DNA of 64,000 nucleotides. Source: Serilophus lunatus. Taxonomy: Eukaryota; Chordata; Aves; Passeriformes; Eurylaimidae. Shown one piece after another: positions 29,650 through 43,900 of this stretch; position 1 is the first letter of the stretch; each line of letters starts with the position of its first letter. The notes beneath the pieces were generated by a model. The model worked only from the letters and a program-made list of their open reading frames with translations. It did not search any database and was not told where the DNA came from. The position numbers were made by a program, and so were the translations under genes. The DNA is taken from positions 1,134,374 to 1,198,373 of the forward strand of contig VXBA01001027.1 of the NCBI GenBank assembly GCA_013399895.1, in the 5' to 3' direction.

Positions 29650-32600
29650 GTAAGACATCTTTATTTTTCTTCTTACTACATTTGTGTGGATTGGGGGGCC
29701 CTGTTCTACCAGGAGGTGCTGATGCCTTTGTGTGACAATATCACACCTGTGCGTGAAACAGGAGCCATCAGCAGATTGTGAACCCCTGGCTTGAAGCAAT
29801 TAGACAGCGTCTTATTCATGTCTTAGTTTGTGTTTCAAGTATATATTTCTCTGGAAAGCAGAAACAGTAGGACCAGAGTGTCCTGCCTGTGAACTGATCT
29901 GTGTAAAATACCTGAGCACAGTCCTTGCAGCGAGATGGTAGAGAAAGGGGAGGATGCTGAAGCAACAGCAGTGCTAATGTGCTGAGCATTTGATTGTCAT
30001 ACTGGAATAGCAGCTCATTCTCAAAGAATCTTTTTTATGACCTTTGTTTCAAGATTTCTGGAAGGTGCTAGGACAGGATCTCAAAAACTCTTCTGCATGT
30101 CAGGGTTGGTTTTACTGTTGCTAACCTTCAAATGCCAATGAATACAGGTGAGGCCCTGAGCTGTGCAATGGCATCCTTATGCATCTAAGCTGGTTACCCA
30201 CTTGCTGGCACTAGTGATTGAATTACAAGGAACTGACTAACCTGAGACCAGCCAGACAGTAGGAGATGCTGGTGATTAAAATACCAACTGAGAAAAGCTT
30301 TTGTTCTTTTGTGACCCTTTTTTGCAACTACAGTTGAGTTAAAGCAGATTTCAGCTGTGTTGCATCATGTAAAGAGAACATTTTTAGTTGAATTGCATGG
30401 GAGCAAATTTTATAGCTGAAAGTGTTTGTAATGGATTGTGTGTTGTGAATGCTGAAGATGTTGTACAGCCTTTGTCACTGACTTTGCTCAATTTCTGTGT
30501 GAAACAGTGTCACCAAAACTTGGCTTTTAGAGAATATACAGGTAAGATTTTAGGCCAACATTATTCTTTGGTTCGATATTAGCTGCAGCAGCTGAACTAA
30601 GTTTAAGAAAGCTAATGCAATCAGTATCTTGCCCAAAGAAATAGCACAAAAGCAGATTTAAATGGAATAAAATATTTAATACCAGGTCTTATCCCTCCAA
30701 GATCTTATCCTAGGGTCAGCCTTGGTGTGCCTGGTAACCTCAGCAGGCTCTTGATATGGGAGAGAGTATGTCAGGAGAGCTTCTGCTTGTGGCAGCAGCA
30801 TCTTTGACCCAGTAATGCCAACATGAGTTGCTTTGCAATTGTACAAATTCAGATTGACACAGTCACATAAATTCACATTTTTATTATGAAGATTTCCGTG
30901 ATTCAATGAGGCACATTTAATTATTTTTTTAAGGAAGAATATTTTAGTGGAACCAAAGAGACTTGTGCCTCTTCTGGTTTTCCTGTTCAACTCAATACAG
31001 GCCCCTATCATCTGTTCTGAGGACCCTTCTCAATGTCAGGAGGGATTTGTTAGAGGTGACATAGCATTATGTTACTTACTGTTATCTAGTAGGAAATCAT
31101 TCTGGGCATTAGAAGGATGTTAATGAACTATTCCCCTGTTCCCTGATAAGTAAGAGAGGGTTTTCTGGGTTATGTTGCTGATGGTAGAGAGTCTCATTGG
31201 TTTCCTGGAGGTCAATCAACAGGTCAGTCCTAGGGAGAGGAATGAAGGTCACAGATTTCTGTGTTTTTTACATTTCACACTGAGGCAAGAGCCTAGTTCA
31301 TCAGCTTCCAGCAGGGAATGATAATCTCACCATTTTGCCAGCCATTAGAGACCTACAAATCAGACCCTGCTTATGGAGTCTGCATTGCAATTTGTAGGCA
31401 GTGCTCCTTTTCTATTGAATCATTTAACTGGAATAAGCAGTTGTACAAAAATGGAAGCAAGTAACATTAAAACATTTGTTATTGGCTGAAGGGGGAACAT
31501 TTCTTCCAGACCCACTGATGATGTATCATGTTTATGAATCACATCTTGTAACATGAGTTCCTGTAGCTGAATCAGCAGTAGTTTGTTGAAAGAGTAATTC
31601 CTGGGAAGATGCAGGGGTGTCTTGGAAGTTCAGTGGAAATCTTTACAGCTCAAACAAGTGAAAGGGCTCTCAGCCTTACGGGATTCAACTTGTCTAGAAC
31701 ATAGCCAGCTCTTGGTTGGAAGCACAGCTCCCAGCTCATTCAAGAAGCAGGAAGGAAGAAACTTATTCACAAATTTTCAAAATGCCAAAAAAGAACTTTA
31801 TTGGACCATTAAAAAGGAAGACATATATTTGCAATAAATCCCTACTGGGATTATTTTGGTCTGTGTAGATGACACACCCATTTATTTTTTTTTATGTATT
31901 GATAAGAGTGACAAACATAGTTAATTGCCCTGGGCTCAACTTTATCTGTCCTGGGCAAACACTTTTATCCCTCATTAGCTGACTCATGTTGTGTTAGACA
32001 GTTCATGTGCTTGTAACAAAAGCCTCTTATCCTGCTATAGACTTCATACATCCAGCTACTTGTCTCATGAAGGTTAAAATAAAAGCATTGAAGGTGTTTC
32101 CCTGCTCCACAGTAGCTTTCTTAACTTGGTACTCTTCTAGTACTGTGCACCCTGTACTGTAGCACATCTTCACACAGTGTCAAACAACGAAGGACCAAAT
32201 TAGATCTCTTAAATAGCCCTGTGCTCACTCAGCCTCCTGGGATTATTCCTGATTGCCTGGTGTGTGAGGTAATGGGGCCATCACAGGTGCCTAACACAGG
32301 AGTAGTTTGTGAATACTAGCAGGCATTCTGCTTACTATCCAGGATTTGGCACAAAATGCTACCCAATCATGTCACCAAAACTGCATCAAGATTCTTTTTT
32401 TAATTGAACCTACTTTCATTGAACTTGTTTGTTGGGAGGTGTTGGGGAAACACTCATCAATTTTGAAAAAAGCGTGTCCTTCGAGTAGGTGGGCAAGTGG
32501 CAGCTCTTCTGTGCTGGGGAGGGAAGAGCTTTGCTGGGTGACATGCCTGCTGCAACGGCAGGGTTGTTTGCCTGTGGGAACATGTACATCTCTTTCAGCT

Positions 32601-35592
32601 TGCAAAGCCCACAAGAATATGCTTTTGTGCACTCACTGCCTACCCACACTTGACAGTTGGGCCCCAGAAGTCTGATGCCAGCTTTGCTATGTGTGGGCAG
32701 CTTTCTGGGCACAGTTACGCACACAAGCACCTCCACCCAGTGCCCCATTTTCTGCAGATTTTTTTCTTAAATGATTCTATAATAGTATGGAGCTGCCAGA
32801 ACCAACGTGAGCTATCTCAAAAGGACAGCAGCTTGGCTCCTCTCTTCCCTGTAAAGAATTCCACAGCACATTAGAGATGGGGTTTTCTTAGAGGCTCCCC
32901 TTAAATCTCAATAAAGTTATGGCAATGAAGAGCTCCTCACATCTTTAAATGTAAACTGGTTTCAGGTGAGCTGGCTCTGTGTCCCTGCTAGGGGAGGCAC
33001 TGATGTAAATTTGCAGAAAGCACTACATTGCACAAATGTTACATACAGAAAAAACCCATATAATCAAGCCAGCTTTCATCTGATTTTACACACACTTATT
33101 TGTCCAATCACCCATTCTATGAAAAAAAGGGAATTTAAGGAAAGTGATGGAAATCAAAAGTCAGTTACAGAACTTGGTTTAGGATTGATATCTCAGCACT
33201 TAGACAGCCACTTAAGATTCCTATCTATTAACCATGGTATGTCAGTTCCTACCACTCTTGGCTTAACCATCAGGGTTGAACTGTGTAAAATACCTGTGTG
33301 CGTGAGGAGAAGCTATGTTACAATTTGGGACAGGAAGTAAAGGATGGTACTGCATCCACTTGACTGTGAGAGGAATTTAGGTCAGCAGAATGGAATAACC
33401 CAAGCTGGCACTAGTCCGAGGCCAATGGCTTAACATCACAAGTCACAGAATCTGCTTTATGCTACAAAGCTACAAATAATCTAATCTGTCACAGCTGGAC
33501 AGATGAATGCAGTGATTCTGATATGTGTCTGTGTGCATCAAGGACACTCAAAAGAGATATTGTAAAAAATTAGCTTTCAAGGTACCGTATCAAATAGGCC
33601 CTCTGCTATTCCTATGCAAAGGCTTAAATCAAGGCAATAGAAATTCCCCTGTCTGCAACAGAAAATTCTTCCCTTTGTTTTAGAGCATTCATGCATTTCA
33701 GGAACTCTTTTCAAACCACTGATTCTGCAGCTCTGTCCTACTTACGGGTTTCTGGTGCGCAGCTGGGGGCAACTGGTCGTTCCACCGACCACAGCACACC
33801 GTGTTTCCTCACCCAAAAGTAATACACAGGCATGGGATGGACATCTATCACTGCATTCCCAATCAAATATGACAATAGAAAACTGCAGAAATGTGTTTGC
33901 TAAATGTACTTGGGATCTCATACTAACAGGATGTGGTAGGTTAGATTTTCCTTTTCCCATTAACCCACTTCTGTAAAAAAAATTGAGCTGTGATCATGTT
34001 ATCTGCATCTTTCTCTCTGTAGCCCAGTAAAGCTTTTGAACTGTTGGCCAATTTTTACCAAATTTGATGAAGTGGCAGTGGTCAAAAATATTGCATCCAT
34101 TCAAAGTATGAAAATAGTAATTGAAGAGAAAGGTGTAATTAGGGAAAAGTTTCACATCTTAAAAAAGCTACTTGTTTACTTTTTTGTTCCTAGAGTGTAG
34201 TTATTAATTTTACCCCATTCTATATTGCCTATTCTGTGCAGCTGTTTCACTGGGAACTGTTTAGCAAGAAACTATTTTAAAGTGTTTTTTGCCAATGCTG
34301 CAAAGTTTGTGTCTATAAAAAGTGGAAATTAAGCTCTCACAGAAATCCATGAAAAATGTGCAGATGTGCCTAGTGCACTCTCCAAAATGTAGAATATTAC
34401 AAGTACCACATACTTGTTTAAAGCCACTGTCTAACCTGGTTTGTCAAGACATGATCAGAAATAAAGACTATCAGAAACTGTTATGAGTTGGGGATCCAGA
34501 ACGTTAGTTTGTCTTAAGGCAAAATATTTATGTGAGAGTTTGGTCTAGTATTTAGGGAGACAGAGGTGACTAAATTGCTTCTCAGAACCAGAAGGAACAG
34601 TAGCATGCATTAACGCTCCTTCAGTTTCAGGAGAGAAAAGGTCAGTGATGTTTCTCTTCAATTTTCAACTTTTTACTTTAGCTGAATACTTTTTTGTATG
34701 GGATGTGATAGAAAAATCTTGCAATGTCCAGGGGTGTTACTAATCATTTCTTCCAGAGCAGCATGCAGAGCCATGCAGAACCCCACAGAATTGAAAGGCT
34801 GCTTACAGCCCTAGCTGTTTTCTCATTTATTGATATCCTCCCCAAAACTGGCTGTTATACCCTGAGCTTTCATTCTCAAGCCACTAAGAAAGCAGGATGT
34901 TGGAGAGAAAAGGGAATAGGAGTAGCTATCCACCATCTGCTTGCCGCAAGGTTTTCACACTTTCTACTTACGCATGTTGTGATGGCAACTGTTGGAGAGA
35001 GGGAACTAGGCTGAATGGAACTGAAGTGTGATCCAATCTGTCAGTCTGTAAGTCACTCTCTCTTTCAAAAGCCTCCAGAGAGCTGCTGTTAAATCTAATG
35101 CTACAGCAGTCTCCCTCTGTCCTTTGTTTTCTAGTCTACCTCGGTAATGGCTTGTGGGTGTTTGTGTCTTTGCATGGAGAAGTGATTAACATTCAAGGAA
35201 ATCAGTAAAGGAAAGTCAGGTGGCAGAATGCAGGTTTACCTGTTAGTACTGGTGGTGCCCATGGTGCCTTCCACAGCTGTGCATCCCAGGTCCTGCACAT
35301 CCCTAGAAAGCTTTACTTCCCTCTGCAGTTTGTCTGTTGTACCTGTAAAGTAGCTGGGACACAAATGAGTAATTCCAAGACGCATGTTTCACTTGCAAGG
35401 AAGTCTGTATGTCTTCCGTTTGAATCAGCTCTTTTCATGGCTTTCCTGAACCCACCTCTCTGTCAGGACTGTATTTTAGACAGTGTTAGCCCTCTCTGCC
35501 AGTTTTAATACAGCAGAAGGCAGGAACTTCTGACTTCCAGAGCAGACTCTTGCAAACACTACATGGTGGGTTTCTGTTGGGTTTTGTTTTGC
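29650..35592 (+). other. MCF2L2: MCF2L2 intron 1, proximal part
   Basis: Nothing recognised beyond AT-rich single-copy-looking DNA. Open frames here (for example 30676-31011 minus, 32346-32675 plus and 32966-33340 plus) have no domain, start context or splice context to support them. Confidence 0.5.
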
Positions 35593-35593
35593 A

Positions 35594-35704
<111 letters not shown>

Positions 35705-35759
35705 TAGTGGGAGAAGAAGTTCAGTTATTAAATAACAAAAAAAAAAAAAAAGGAAAAAG

Positions 35760-38700
35760 AATGAGGTAGCTTAGGTCACAAGCAGGGTGGAAAATGTCTT
35801 CTTACAGCGTCGTTCAATGAACTAGTCAGACTGTGGCACTTCCCTCTCGGCTCTTAAACACTCCAGAGCAAGCCCAAGGCTACCTGGAAAGAGGAAGGCG
35901 GGGCACTGTCCAGGGGAAAGCAGGTATAGGAGGTTTCCTCCTGTGAGTCAGGCACAGTAAGAGATGCTGGTGCTGGCAGAAGTCATCACTTGCTAACAGG
36001 GCAGGCAGTTGTGATCGTTCTGCACTGCTAAGTCACAAGATTAAAAAGCAAATAGGGCCAAAAGGAGGTGCAGAGAAGCCCCTGTCTGCTCCCATCTCTG
36101 TGTCAGAGGGAAGCTCAGATGGCCTCGGTGGAAATTAAACTGAGCTGACATCTATCACCTTTCCTGGCAGCTCGTTAAATAGAGGGCCTTTTTCCACCTC
36201 TTGCCTCATCTTTTATTTAAATTCCTTTTTCTCGCCTTCCATATGGTGCCTGAATCAAAGAGTTCCCCTGAGAGGACATCTCCCTGGGGGAAACAGGTTC
36301 GGCACCTGGGAGGGTACTTGAACATCAGATCATCTCAAGAAGTAGAGAATAAGCTAATCAATTCCATTGCTGTCTCTTGTTTCTTCCTTCTGCACCGTGT
36401 TTGAGACCTCTTTTAGCCCCTGAGGTTGGATTCATCATTCAGTCCAGGATAAACTTTCCTTGAGCCTGGTGACTGCTAAAATAATTTTGACAGCACAGTG
36501 TTTGGTACATTATATTGGTCCCTTCTGTATATTTTCTTCTATTCTTCAGAGCTGGGCTTGTGTTCAAGCATCTGGGAGAATATCAACCATAAATACTTTC
36601 TGTTAATGCTACGTTTGTGTCAATGCTGTGCTTTAGCCCACTGACCGAGTTTCTTGTACCTCCCTTTAAGATTCAGCACAGTAACATCTGGATTTTCCCA
36701 GATGGTCAGTGGGTGACTGAGAGAAAGCTAAGTTCTCTGTAAAGCTGCCTGATCCTTCCCACATGTGAAAATGCTGGCAAATAACGTGAAAGGGATAACA
36801 TGGCACGTGCATCATTATTAGGCAGTTAGCTTTGGTGACTCACACTAACCAGTGCAACAGACATGGCCAAAATTGAAACCAAGGAACAGAAGGAAGATAG
36901 GGTGAAGAAGCAGCCCACTCTTGCATGCATAGATGGAAAAACATCAGTGGTAAATACCTTAAGTGATTTGTAAATCATGGCATGGAGGGAAGTACTGCTC
37001 AGAGAGCAGGAACACTGTAAGGAACACTGGTGAGTTTAGCAGAAGAAAAGACAGCAGGCTCCACTTTGGCGTGGGGACAGATGTGTAGGGGACAATTGGG
37101 TTGAGATCACTGTATCTTCAAGCTCCACTGTCATGTAAACACAACATAGATAACATCTGTGGGCCCAAAGGCTTAACTGCCTCTGAGGAATGATTGAGCT
37201 CATGTACTGGAAGAGAGCCATGTCCAGTATGTGAGTTCAGGCTGGTAAAGTCTGAAGCAACAGTGTTCATTCAAGGGTGAAATACATTACATTTGTATAC
37301 ACTCACCTCTTGTCTTTTGCAGTGCAATGCTGCAAAGAAGTCTGATGCCTTTTCAGCAGAAGCCTGCAAGTAATTCTGTTAATGAACAGCCCTTCATCCA
37401 GTTTTCTGTTAGAATATTCCTTGCAGCGTCATAGGGAATGAAGCACTGAACTGAGACAGAAAATCCCAAATTTCAGTGCACCCTAGATTGTAGTTTACAA
37501 AGCTGCTGTGTTCTGTGCCCATCTTTTTGATGTTGCAGGGACCTGACAGTACAGAAAAGTATCCCTAAAACATGGCCAAAGGAAAGACAGGCTACCAGTA
37601 TCAAAAATCTATGCTCTCATGAAATTATTGTCTATTTTGTTTGCCGGAAGAACACACTCACAGAGCAGCTCGAAACCAGCTTTGTACCTGCTGTGTGTTA
37701 AATTTGGAGTGTTCTTGAAAATGTATTGTTCCAAAATCACTGCTGACATGAAATTTGAGTCCTGAATCTTTTAGGCAGTCAGGAGCTAACAAGCACAGCC
37801 AAAGCACTGATTCTCCATGCCTTCATGAAGACTGCTGCTCATTTGCCTGCCTCAAAGATGGATTGTGCCCACGTTTTAGCTCCGGTATAAGGTACTACAA
37901 TCTAGTACCTTCCCAAGGACACAGAGGCTTGTTTGCCACCTCAAGACATCCAGCCCAGCTCTTGTATTGCCAGAGGTTCCCTGAATCCAGAGCTACATGA
38001 ATGCAACACAGATGAAGTTCTCTGAAGAGTCCATTGCAGTAAGTGCAGGACAACAAATGCAAAGCTGACTCTCTGGAAGCTTAATCAGAGATACTATGCT
38101 CCTTTTTGGAATGTTAGTTCAGCTTTTGATTTTAAAAGTCGCTGATTCTTGACCTGGATTATTCAAACACAGGGGTCAAAGTTAAATTTCTTCAGAAGCC
38201 AAAATCCTTTGAAACATTGCAAAGAGGTGGTGGGAAACAATGTCTCAAATATGACAAGAAAGTGGCTCTGATTCAGAAAGGTGCAAAGAGCTCTTTATTT
38301 CTGTGTGAATAACTGGGGAACTGGTGGTACTCAGCACTCCACAGGACTAGATATTGTCTGAGTGTGCTCAGCTGTAGCTGACCCAGCCATAGCCTCTGCT
38401 GCAGACAGGTATAAGAGGCAGCACAGAGACTTAGCACCTACAGTCAGAATTGTCCTGAGTTCATGTGGGGATCTTGGGTCAGTTCCTGCCCGAGCTCAAG
38501 GAAAGCCAGGCCGAGAGGATCTCAAGTCAGATTCCTCACATCCACGAGTGTAGTCTGTAATCTCTCTGCTTCTGCTTACTTCCATCTGTGCCTCAAAGAT
38601 CTTGGATGGAAACCAGCAGCTCTTATCCTGACACTGTTTATGCACCTATCCATATCACTTAATATGTGAGCACCCCAGTGGTCCTACAGCAGGGTTGTCA

Positions 38701-40540
38701 TAGGATCTATCCATATATTAACACCATATGTTACAGACTTGGTATGAGAAAGGGTGGATCTGCCTCTTCTGCAGTGCAGGCTGTTGCCCAGGGCAACGAG
38801 ATATGAGGGGCTGCAAACCATTTAGCTATTGCTTCCTCTGTATGGCCCTGAGCTGTGTGATTTCCAGTTTCCCTTGGGAATGAATTGTCTACAGCTGGCC
38901 CCAAATGCAAGAGCAGTTATCTGCAGTTCAAGATGTAAATACAAGATGAATAATATTTATGTACAGCATTGTGGACTGCCTGGCAACAGCTGCAGACAGG
39001 ATCTGACTCTCCTTATTCGATATATATCTTAAGTTCCAGAGATTTTATAGAAGTTACTCCTGGTTAACACTAGGGAACCACTTCAGGAAACTGGAATGTG
39101 AAGAGGTGAAGAAAATCTAAAACCAAAGAGGGTATCTTTCAGTATTTCAGGAGAGTGATTGTTGCCTTTAAATTCCAAGACCTTTAAGGTAGCAGCCATA
39201 CTTTATTTATACATAGGTAGGGAATTAGCCCATAGTCACTGGCGTCTGCAATTACTATGATTGCAATATTTCTAGTTCAGTTATGAGTTTCCAAGGATGT
39301 GCATGTGCTGACAGACGGGTACCAGGGAAAGAACTACAGCAAGCACATGCAGCTATAGTAACAATTATAAGTAGAAATGAGATTATTTGAGTGTAAAATG
39401 TTTGATTATACTCCTTGAGCATATGTTACAACCTTAGCACTCCAAATGCTTTTTTCTTCTGGTGTGTAGTTCATATTCTAACAGAATTGCTGAGGTTAGA
39501 ATTACTATCAGGAGAGTTTGCCTCTTGTTATCAATCTGTAATCCTTCACCTAACAAAACATGACCATAAATATTTCCCCACTTTGAGTCTGAAGTTCACT
39601 GTCACTCATTACACTCTGAAGCCAAGGCTTAATTTTTGAATGGATCAATATTGGTGTTTGCAGCATGAAAACCAAAGCTGATGACATACATAGAAGCCAT
39701 GCTATTGATCTTGCAATATTTAGAGAAAAGGTTATTTCGAACTGGAATAGCTTTGGCCTTAGCATGACCCTGAGCCGTAATCAGGCACAGAACTCAGAGA
39801 GCTCCCAGCAGTTACATGCTAGCAGTTGGTGCAGGAAGGTTGCTGGGAAAATCTGATTAATCCTTGTTATGGTGATCAGTTTATTTTGTGAAAACAGACT
39901 TCCTATTTTTTTAAAAGGAGAAATTCAAAGCTACTCTCACCATTTCATGTCTCAGATATTTGCACTGTTATCAGTGTCTGGTATCTTTTCCCATTCCACA
40001 CTGAAGAAGTCAGGAGAGGCGTCACGACTGACTTTGAAGTCATATTTCAGTCTGAGGTAAACTTTTTGGCCCTTTTTTGTTTTTGATAGCTCATAAAAAT
40101 CCATCTTTCTGGTTTTGTTTTCAGCTAGGGGAGAATGCAGTTTCAGCAATGTGCAACTGTCATTTTGGATCATGTTGAATTATGCTCTGACTATACAGTA
40201 GAGCCCTGTGCATCATTTTATGTTGAATGGGAACAGAGAGCTGACAGCCAAGTGCCCTGTGAAGAGCAGAACTGGTGGGACAGAGCAAAGAGGAGCCTGT
40301 CAGGGATATTCTGTGCCCAATCAACCCTGCTTCATGGAAGAGCAGCTCTGTACAGGCCATACTCTGCCTGTCCCACTCTCCCCTTCGATGCTGGGGTATC
40401 ACCTCCGCTCAAGTTTTTCCCAGTCCAGCGATAGGAAGGAGAGGTGAAACACAAGCCATCATCCCCTGCATCCTTCTCTTTCCAGCAGGGCTGCTGCCTG
40501 GGAAAGGGGTGTGTGCGTGTGTTGGTGTCAGAAAGCTGCG
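35760..40540 (+). other. MCF2L2: MCF2L2 intron 1, second part
   Basis: No exon, RNA gene or repeat family recognised. Open frames are short and unsupported. Confidence 0.5.
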
Positions 40541-40920
40541 CTGGAGCGGCCTCTCCACCGCGGGGGGAAAGGCAGCAGTGGGAGCACAGGGCACATCAGC
40601 CCCGTATTGTCCTGCAGATCCTACTGTCACCGTCCCTCGAGGGCAGGAACGGGCGTTTGTTGCATCGCCTGAAAGGCGGAGTGTTACAAAATCGGGCAGA
40701 GGAGCCTCCCTCAAAGCCCTTCTCCACGAGATTTTATGCCAGGTTTGGTACCCAGGAGTTACTCAGTGTTGATGGAGAGATCCAGGCGCTCTCACAGCCG
40801 CCCGTTTGCGGAGGAGCCGCTGGAGGGCGCGGGAAGTGGAGCCATTCCCTGCCCGAGCTCCAGGGCTCCGGGGCATCTCCCCCGTGGTGCGGCAGCAGCA
40901 TCCAAGTGTAAAGGACCAAC
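40540..40920. promoter_or_regulatory. Isolated CpG-rich patch inside MCF2L2 intron 1
   Basis: About 25 CpGs by eye in 380 bp, in DNA that is otherwise CpG-poor for kilobases. It produces overlapping long open frames on both strands (40275-40772 plus, 40444-40911 plus, 40409-40714 minus), none recognisable. It could be an alternative promoter, an enhancer-type orphan CpG island, or the promoter of a noncoding transcript. Confidence 0.55.
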
Positions 40921-43900
40921 AACATGAGTTCGGAGACAGCCATAGTGTCCGGAGATAAACAGCCTGTGAGATGGGTACTGAAACTTTAAAAGTTGGGGTA
41001 GAAAAGTTCTCTGTTTAAGCCTTTCATCCAAACTGGAATATACTATAGGAGGACATCACTTGACTACATGTGTGTGATTCTTGATCTTTTTAGTAACCAT
41101 AGTTTAAATTTTACATAAAATCCATTTTCCTGTTTAGGAGTAAACACATCTGTTCATTTTAATCTCTAGAAAACATAAGAAAGAGCCCAATCTTCTAGCA
41201 GCTTCCCTTTCAGAAAATGTGAAAATGTATTGTGATTTTGATGAGTTAATTAGACACTACAGAAGTTATTAAAAGTCTTAAACATCTGCCAGAAAATACA
41301 AAAGCTAGGAATATACCTTGCAGAAAAATAAGACTAGCATTAGTATGATCGTTCTCACCCCTCAGAGAGCTGTCCCATAATACCTGAGCAAAGAAGGTGA
41401 CAGACTCAAATCATGTATCAGGTCTAAATTAATCCAGCAAATCTGCAGGTCACAAACAGCAGAGAAAACCAATGAAAACAGTATCACTCACAGCATAAGG
41501 GAAAGAGGGACTGGGGACCCTCACAAATGCTGAAGCACTGGATGGAGGGTGGCTTGGTGGGAGCCTCAGGTGAGGATGCTCTGGCAGTTCAGTCTGATTT
41601 TTATATTTAGGCACCTGACTACTTGCTGCTGCCAAATGCAAAATATTTTCTCAGTACAGCCCACATGCTCTAAAATGCTTGCCATATCCACTATCAGTGC
41701 TGATATTTGGGATCAGTCACTGAGCCTAATTTTAAAACTCCTTATTAGTATTTTGGTTTTGTTTCTCCCAATTAGGTCACTCTTAGCAATTTCAGTTCAG
41801 CAGCCTTCACTATCAGACCTGCTCCTCTGAAAATGTGTGTAGTAGTAATTAGGCTGAAACAAATAACACTGCAAAACATTAATGAGCAGAATACTGTTTT
41901 AAATTACATTGTTGAAAAGATGGAGATACGTACAAATGATATGAAGTTGAGAACCACTCTGTGTGCCATGCTCAAGTCTGTAACCAAGAAAGGGTTCTTA
42001 GCACGTCCCCATATATTTTCCAGCTTTACTGCAGTAGTTGGAATTGATTTGAGACAAACTGTATGAATACCTTGGGATTCAGTTCCCAGCTGAAGATTTT
42101 CTCCATATGCTTCATTACTTGTATTGAGATTTTAAAGTTCACTGGTGGGTTCTTACCATCCTTATGACCCAATTAAAAATATTACTTTATTTTTTTCACA
42201 GTTAATTGCTATGTTTGAAGCAAGTATCTTTAAACAAGAGACAGAAAAATATTGTGTAGAATTTTGTGAGTTTATGCTATAAAGGAGCAGGAAAGAAAGG
42301 CTTGAAGAGGGGGTGAAACTATTGTTAAGCCAATTCAAAGGGCTCTGAAGCCAGTGGGAGATGTATGGATTTATTTAGCACAGTCCTCCTCAATTTTTTG
42401 CTTTTGTGGGGCAAAACTTTAGGTGATTAGGGTGTTCCTCCCCACTAAGCCTTCTTCAAATAGTTCTCAGATGCATACTCAAATACAACAAAACAAAAAT
42501 ATTATTCTTCAACTATATCCTTTTATTGTCAATTAAATAGGAAATTGCCTATTTCATGAAAGTAGCAATCTCTCTGTGGTGCCAAAGTGCTCAGCTGAAA
42601 ATCACTGGAGAAGTACAAAGCATCATTTAATGCTACATTTCATGAAGTGGGCTTATGTCTATTGGGACTAAGGTCCATAAACGGATGTGGGATTTAGATA
42701 CATTTTATTGAGTTAATCTGTTCTGGTCAGCAAAAAGCATTTGTAATGAGGCTTTCTGACAGACTAAAGAGCAATTTCTTATCTCATCAGAACACCACAC
42801 CACTCAGTAAGTCTATGGTGCTGTTGAAGTCAAAGCACTGTCCTTATTTCATGTGGGCTGGAGGTGCAAACAGTGCTCAGCACATCCCAGCACGGGAATG
42901 CTGCATGTCCTGGTAGTGGAACACCTGGGCTTGACAAGAGAGGCCTTTGTGATTGAGTGTAACGTTGCAGAGAAACCCTTTTCTCATAGGAAAAGTTGTT
43001 TCATGTGCATCTTTATGCTGTTTCTCCACCTGAAGCTGACTTACAGATGCTAGGCTTGCTATGAAAGGAAATGAAGCTGTTGTGCTCATGCTTTTTCTAT
43101 CCCAGCTGGCCCTTTTCCATATAATTTTAGCAGCTCTTGCCTGGTTTTGACAAAGGATTGAAACTCTTGGTTTCCTGTAAATTTACCCTATTTACATATT
43201 CAAGATAGGCTAGGGTAACAAAAACCAATAATTTTGCTAGCTGGAGAGGACAGGGAGAGAGCTGGGAGTGTGTTGTGTGTGGTGAGGCAAGGTCTTGCCT
43301 TGCTGTGCCTGGTGTGATGCAGCTCTCTGGGTGAGGAGAGGTAACTGAAGTGCACAAATGATGCTCACTGATGCACATGCTGGCAGGTTATCCATCCCTT
43401 TATTTTTCTGCTGCACACCAGGCTTTGGTGTAACTTGGGAAATCACCCTGTAGATTGTGCCTTTCTAGAGCCTTAAAGCTATTACAACTGATGGCTTAGA
43501 GACAAAGCTGAGGTGGATAAACTGGGAGCAGTGCAGGGGTTCCGGCTGTGGGTGGATGTGAGGAAGGAACAGCTCTGCAGAATCAGGTACTGAACAGGAC
43601 AAATTCCTACTACGTGGGTGTGGGGGTGTGTGAGTGTCCAGCTGCTCTGTGAGGTTGCACTTGTGGATGCACACAGAGAAGAGTGTTGCAGCCTCTCATT
43701 TGCAGGTACCATGTGGGCAGGTCCTTCAGGACAGAACTCTGGATTCTGACAGCAGCCCTATCCTGGGGGAAAAAAACAGGTATTTACAGTAGCCAGACTA
43801 GAGGGAGTAACTCCTCTTTGTCTGATTTTACCCTCAGTTCCCTAGATGAATTCAAGCCTCGACCGAGAGGATGTTAAAGGAGTGCGTTTGATGTCTGCCA

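Noticed and set aside
40275..40772. 165-codon plus-strand open frame
   Set aside because: Overlaps other long frames in different frames and on the opposite strand within the CpG patch; no recognisable domain or splice context.
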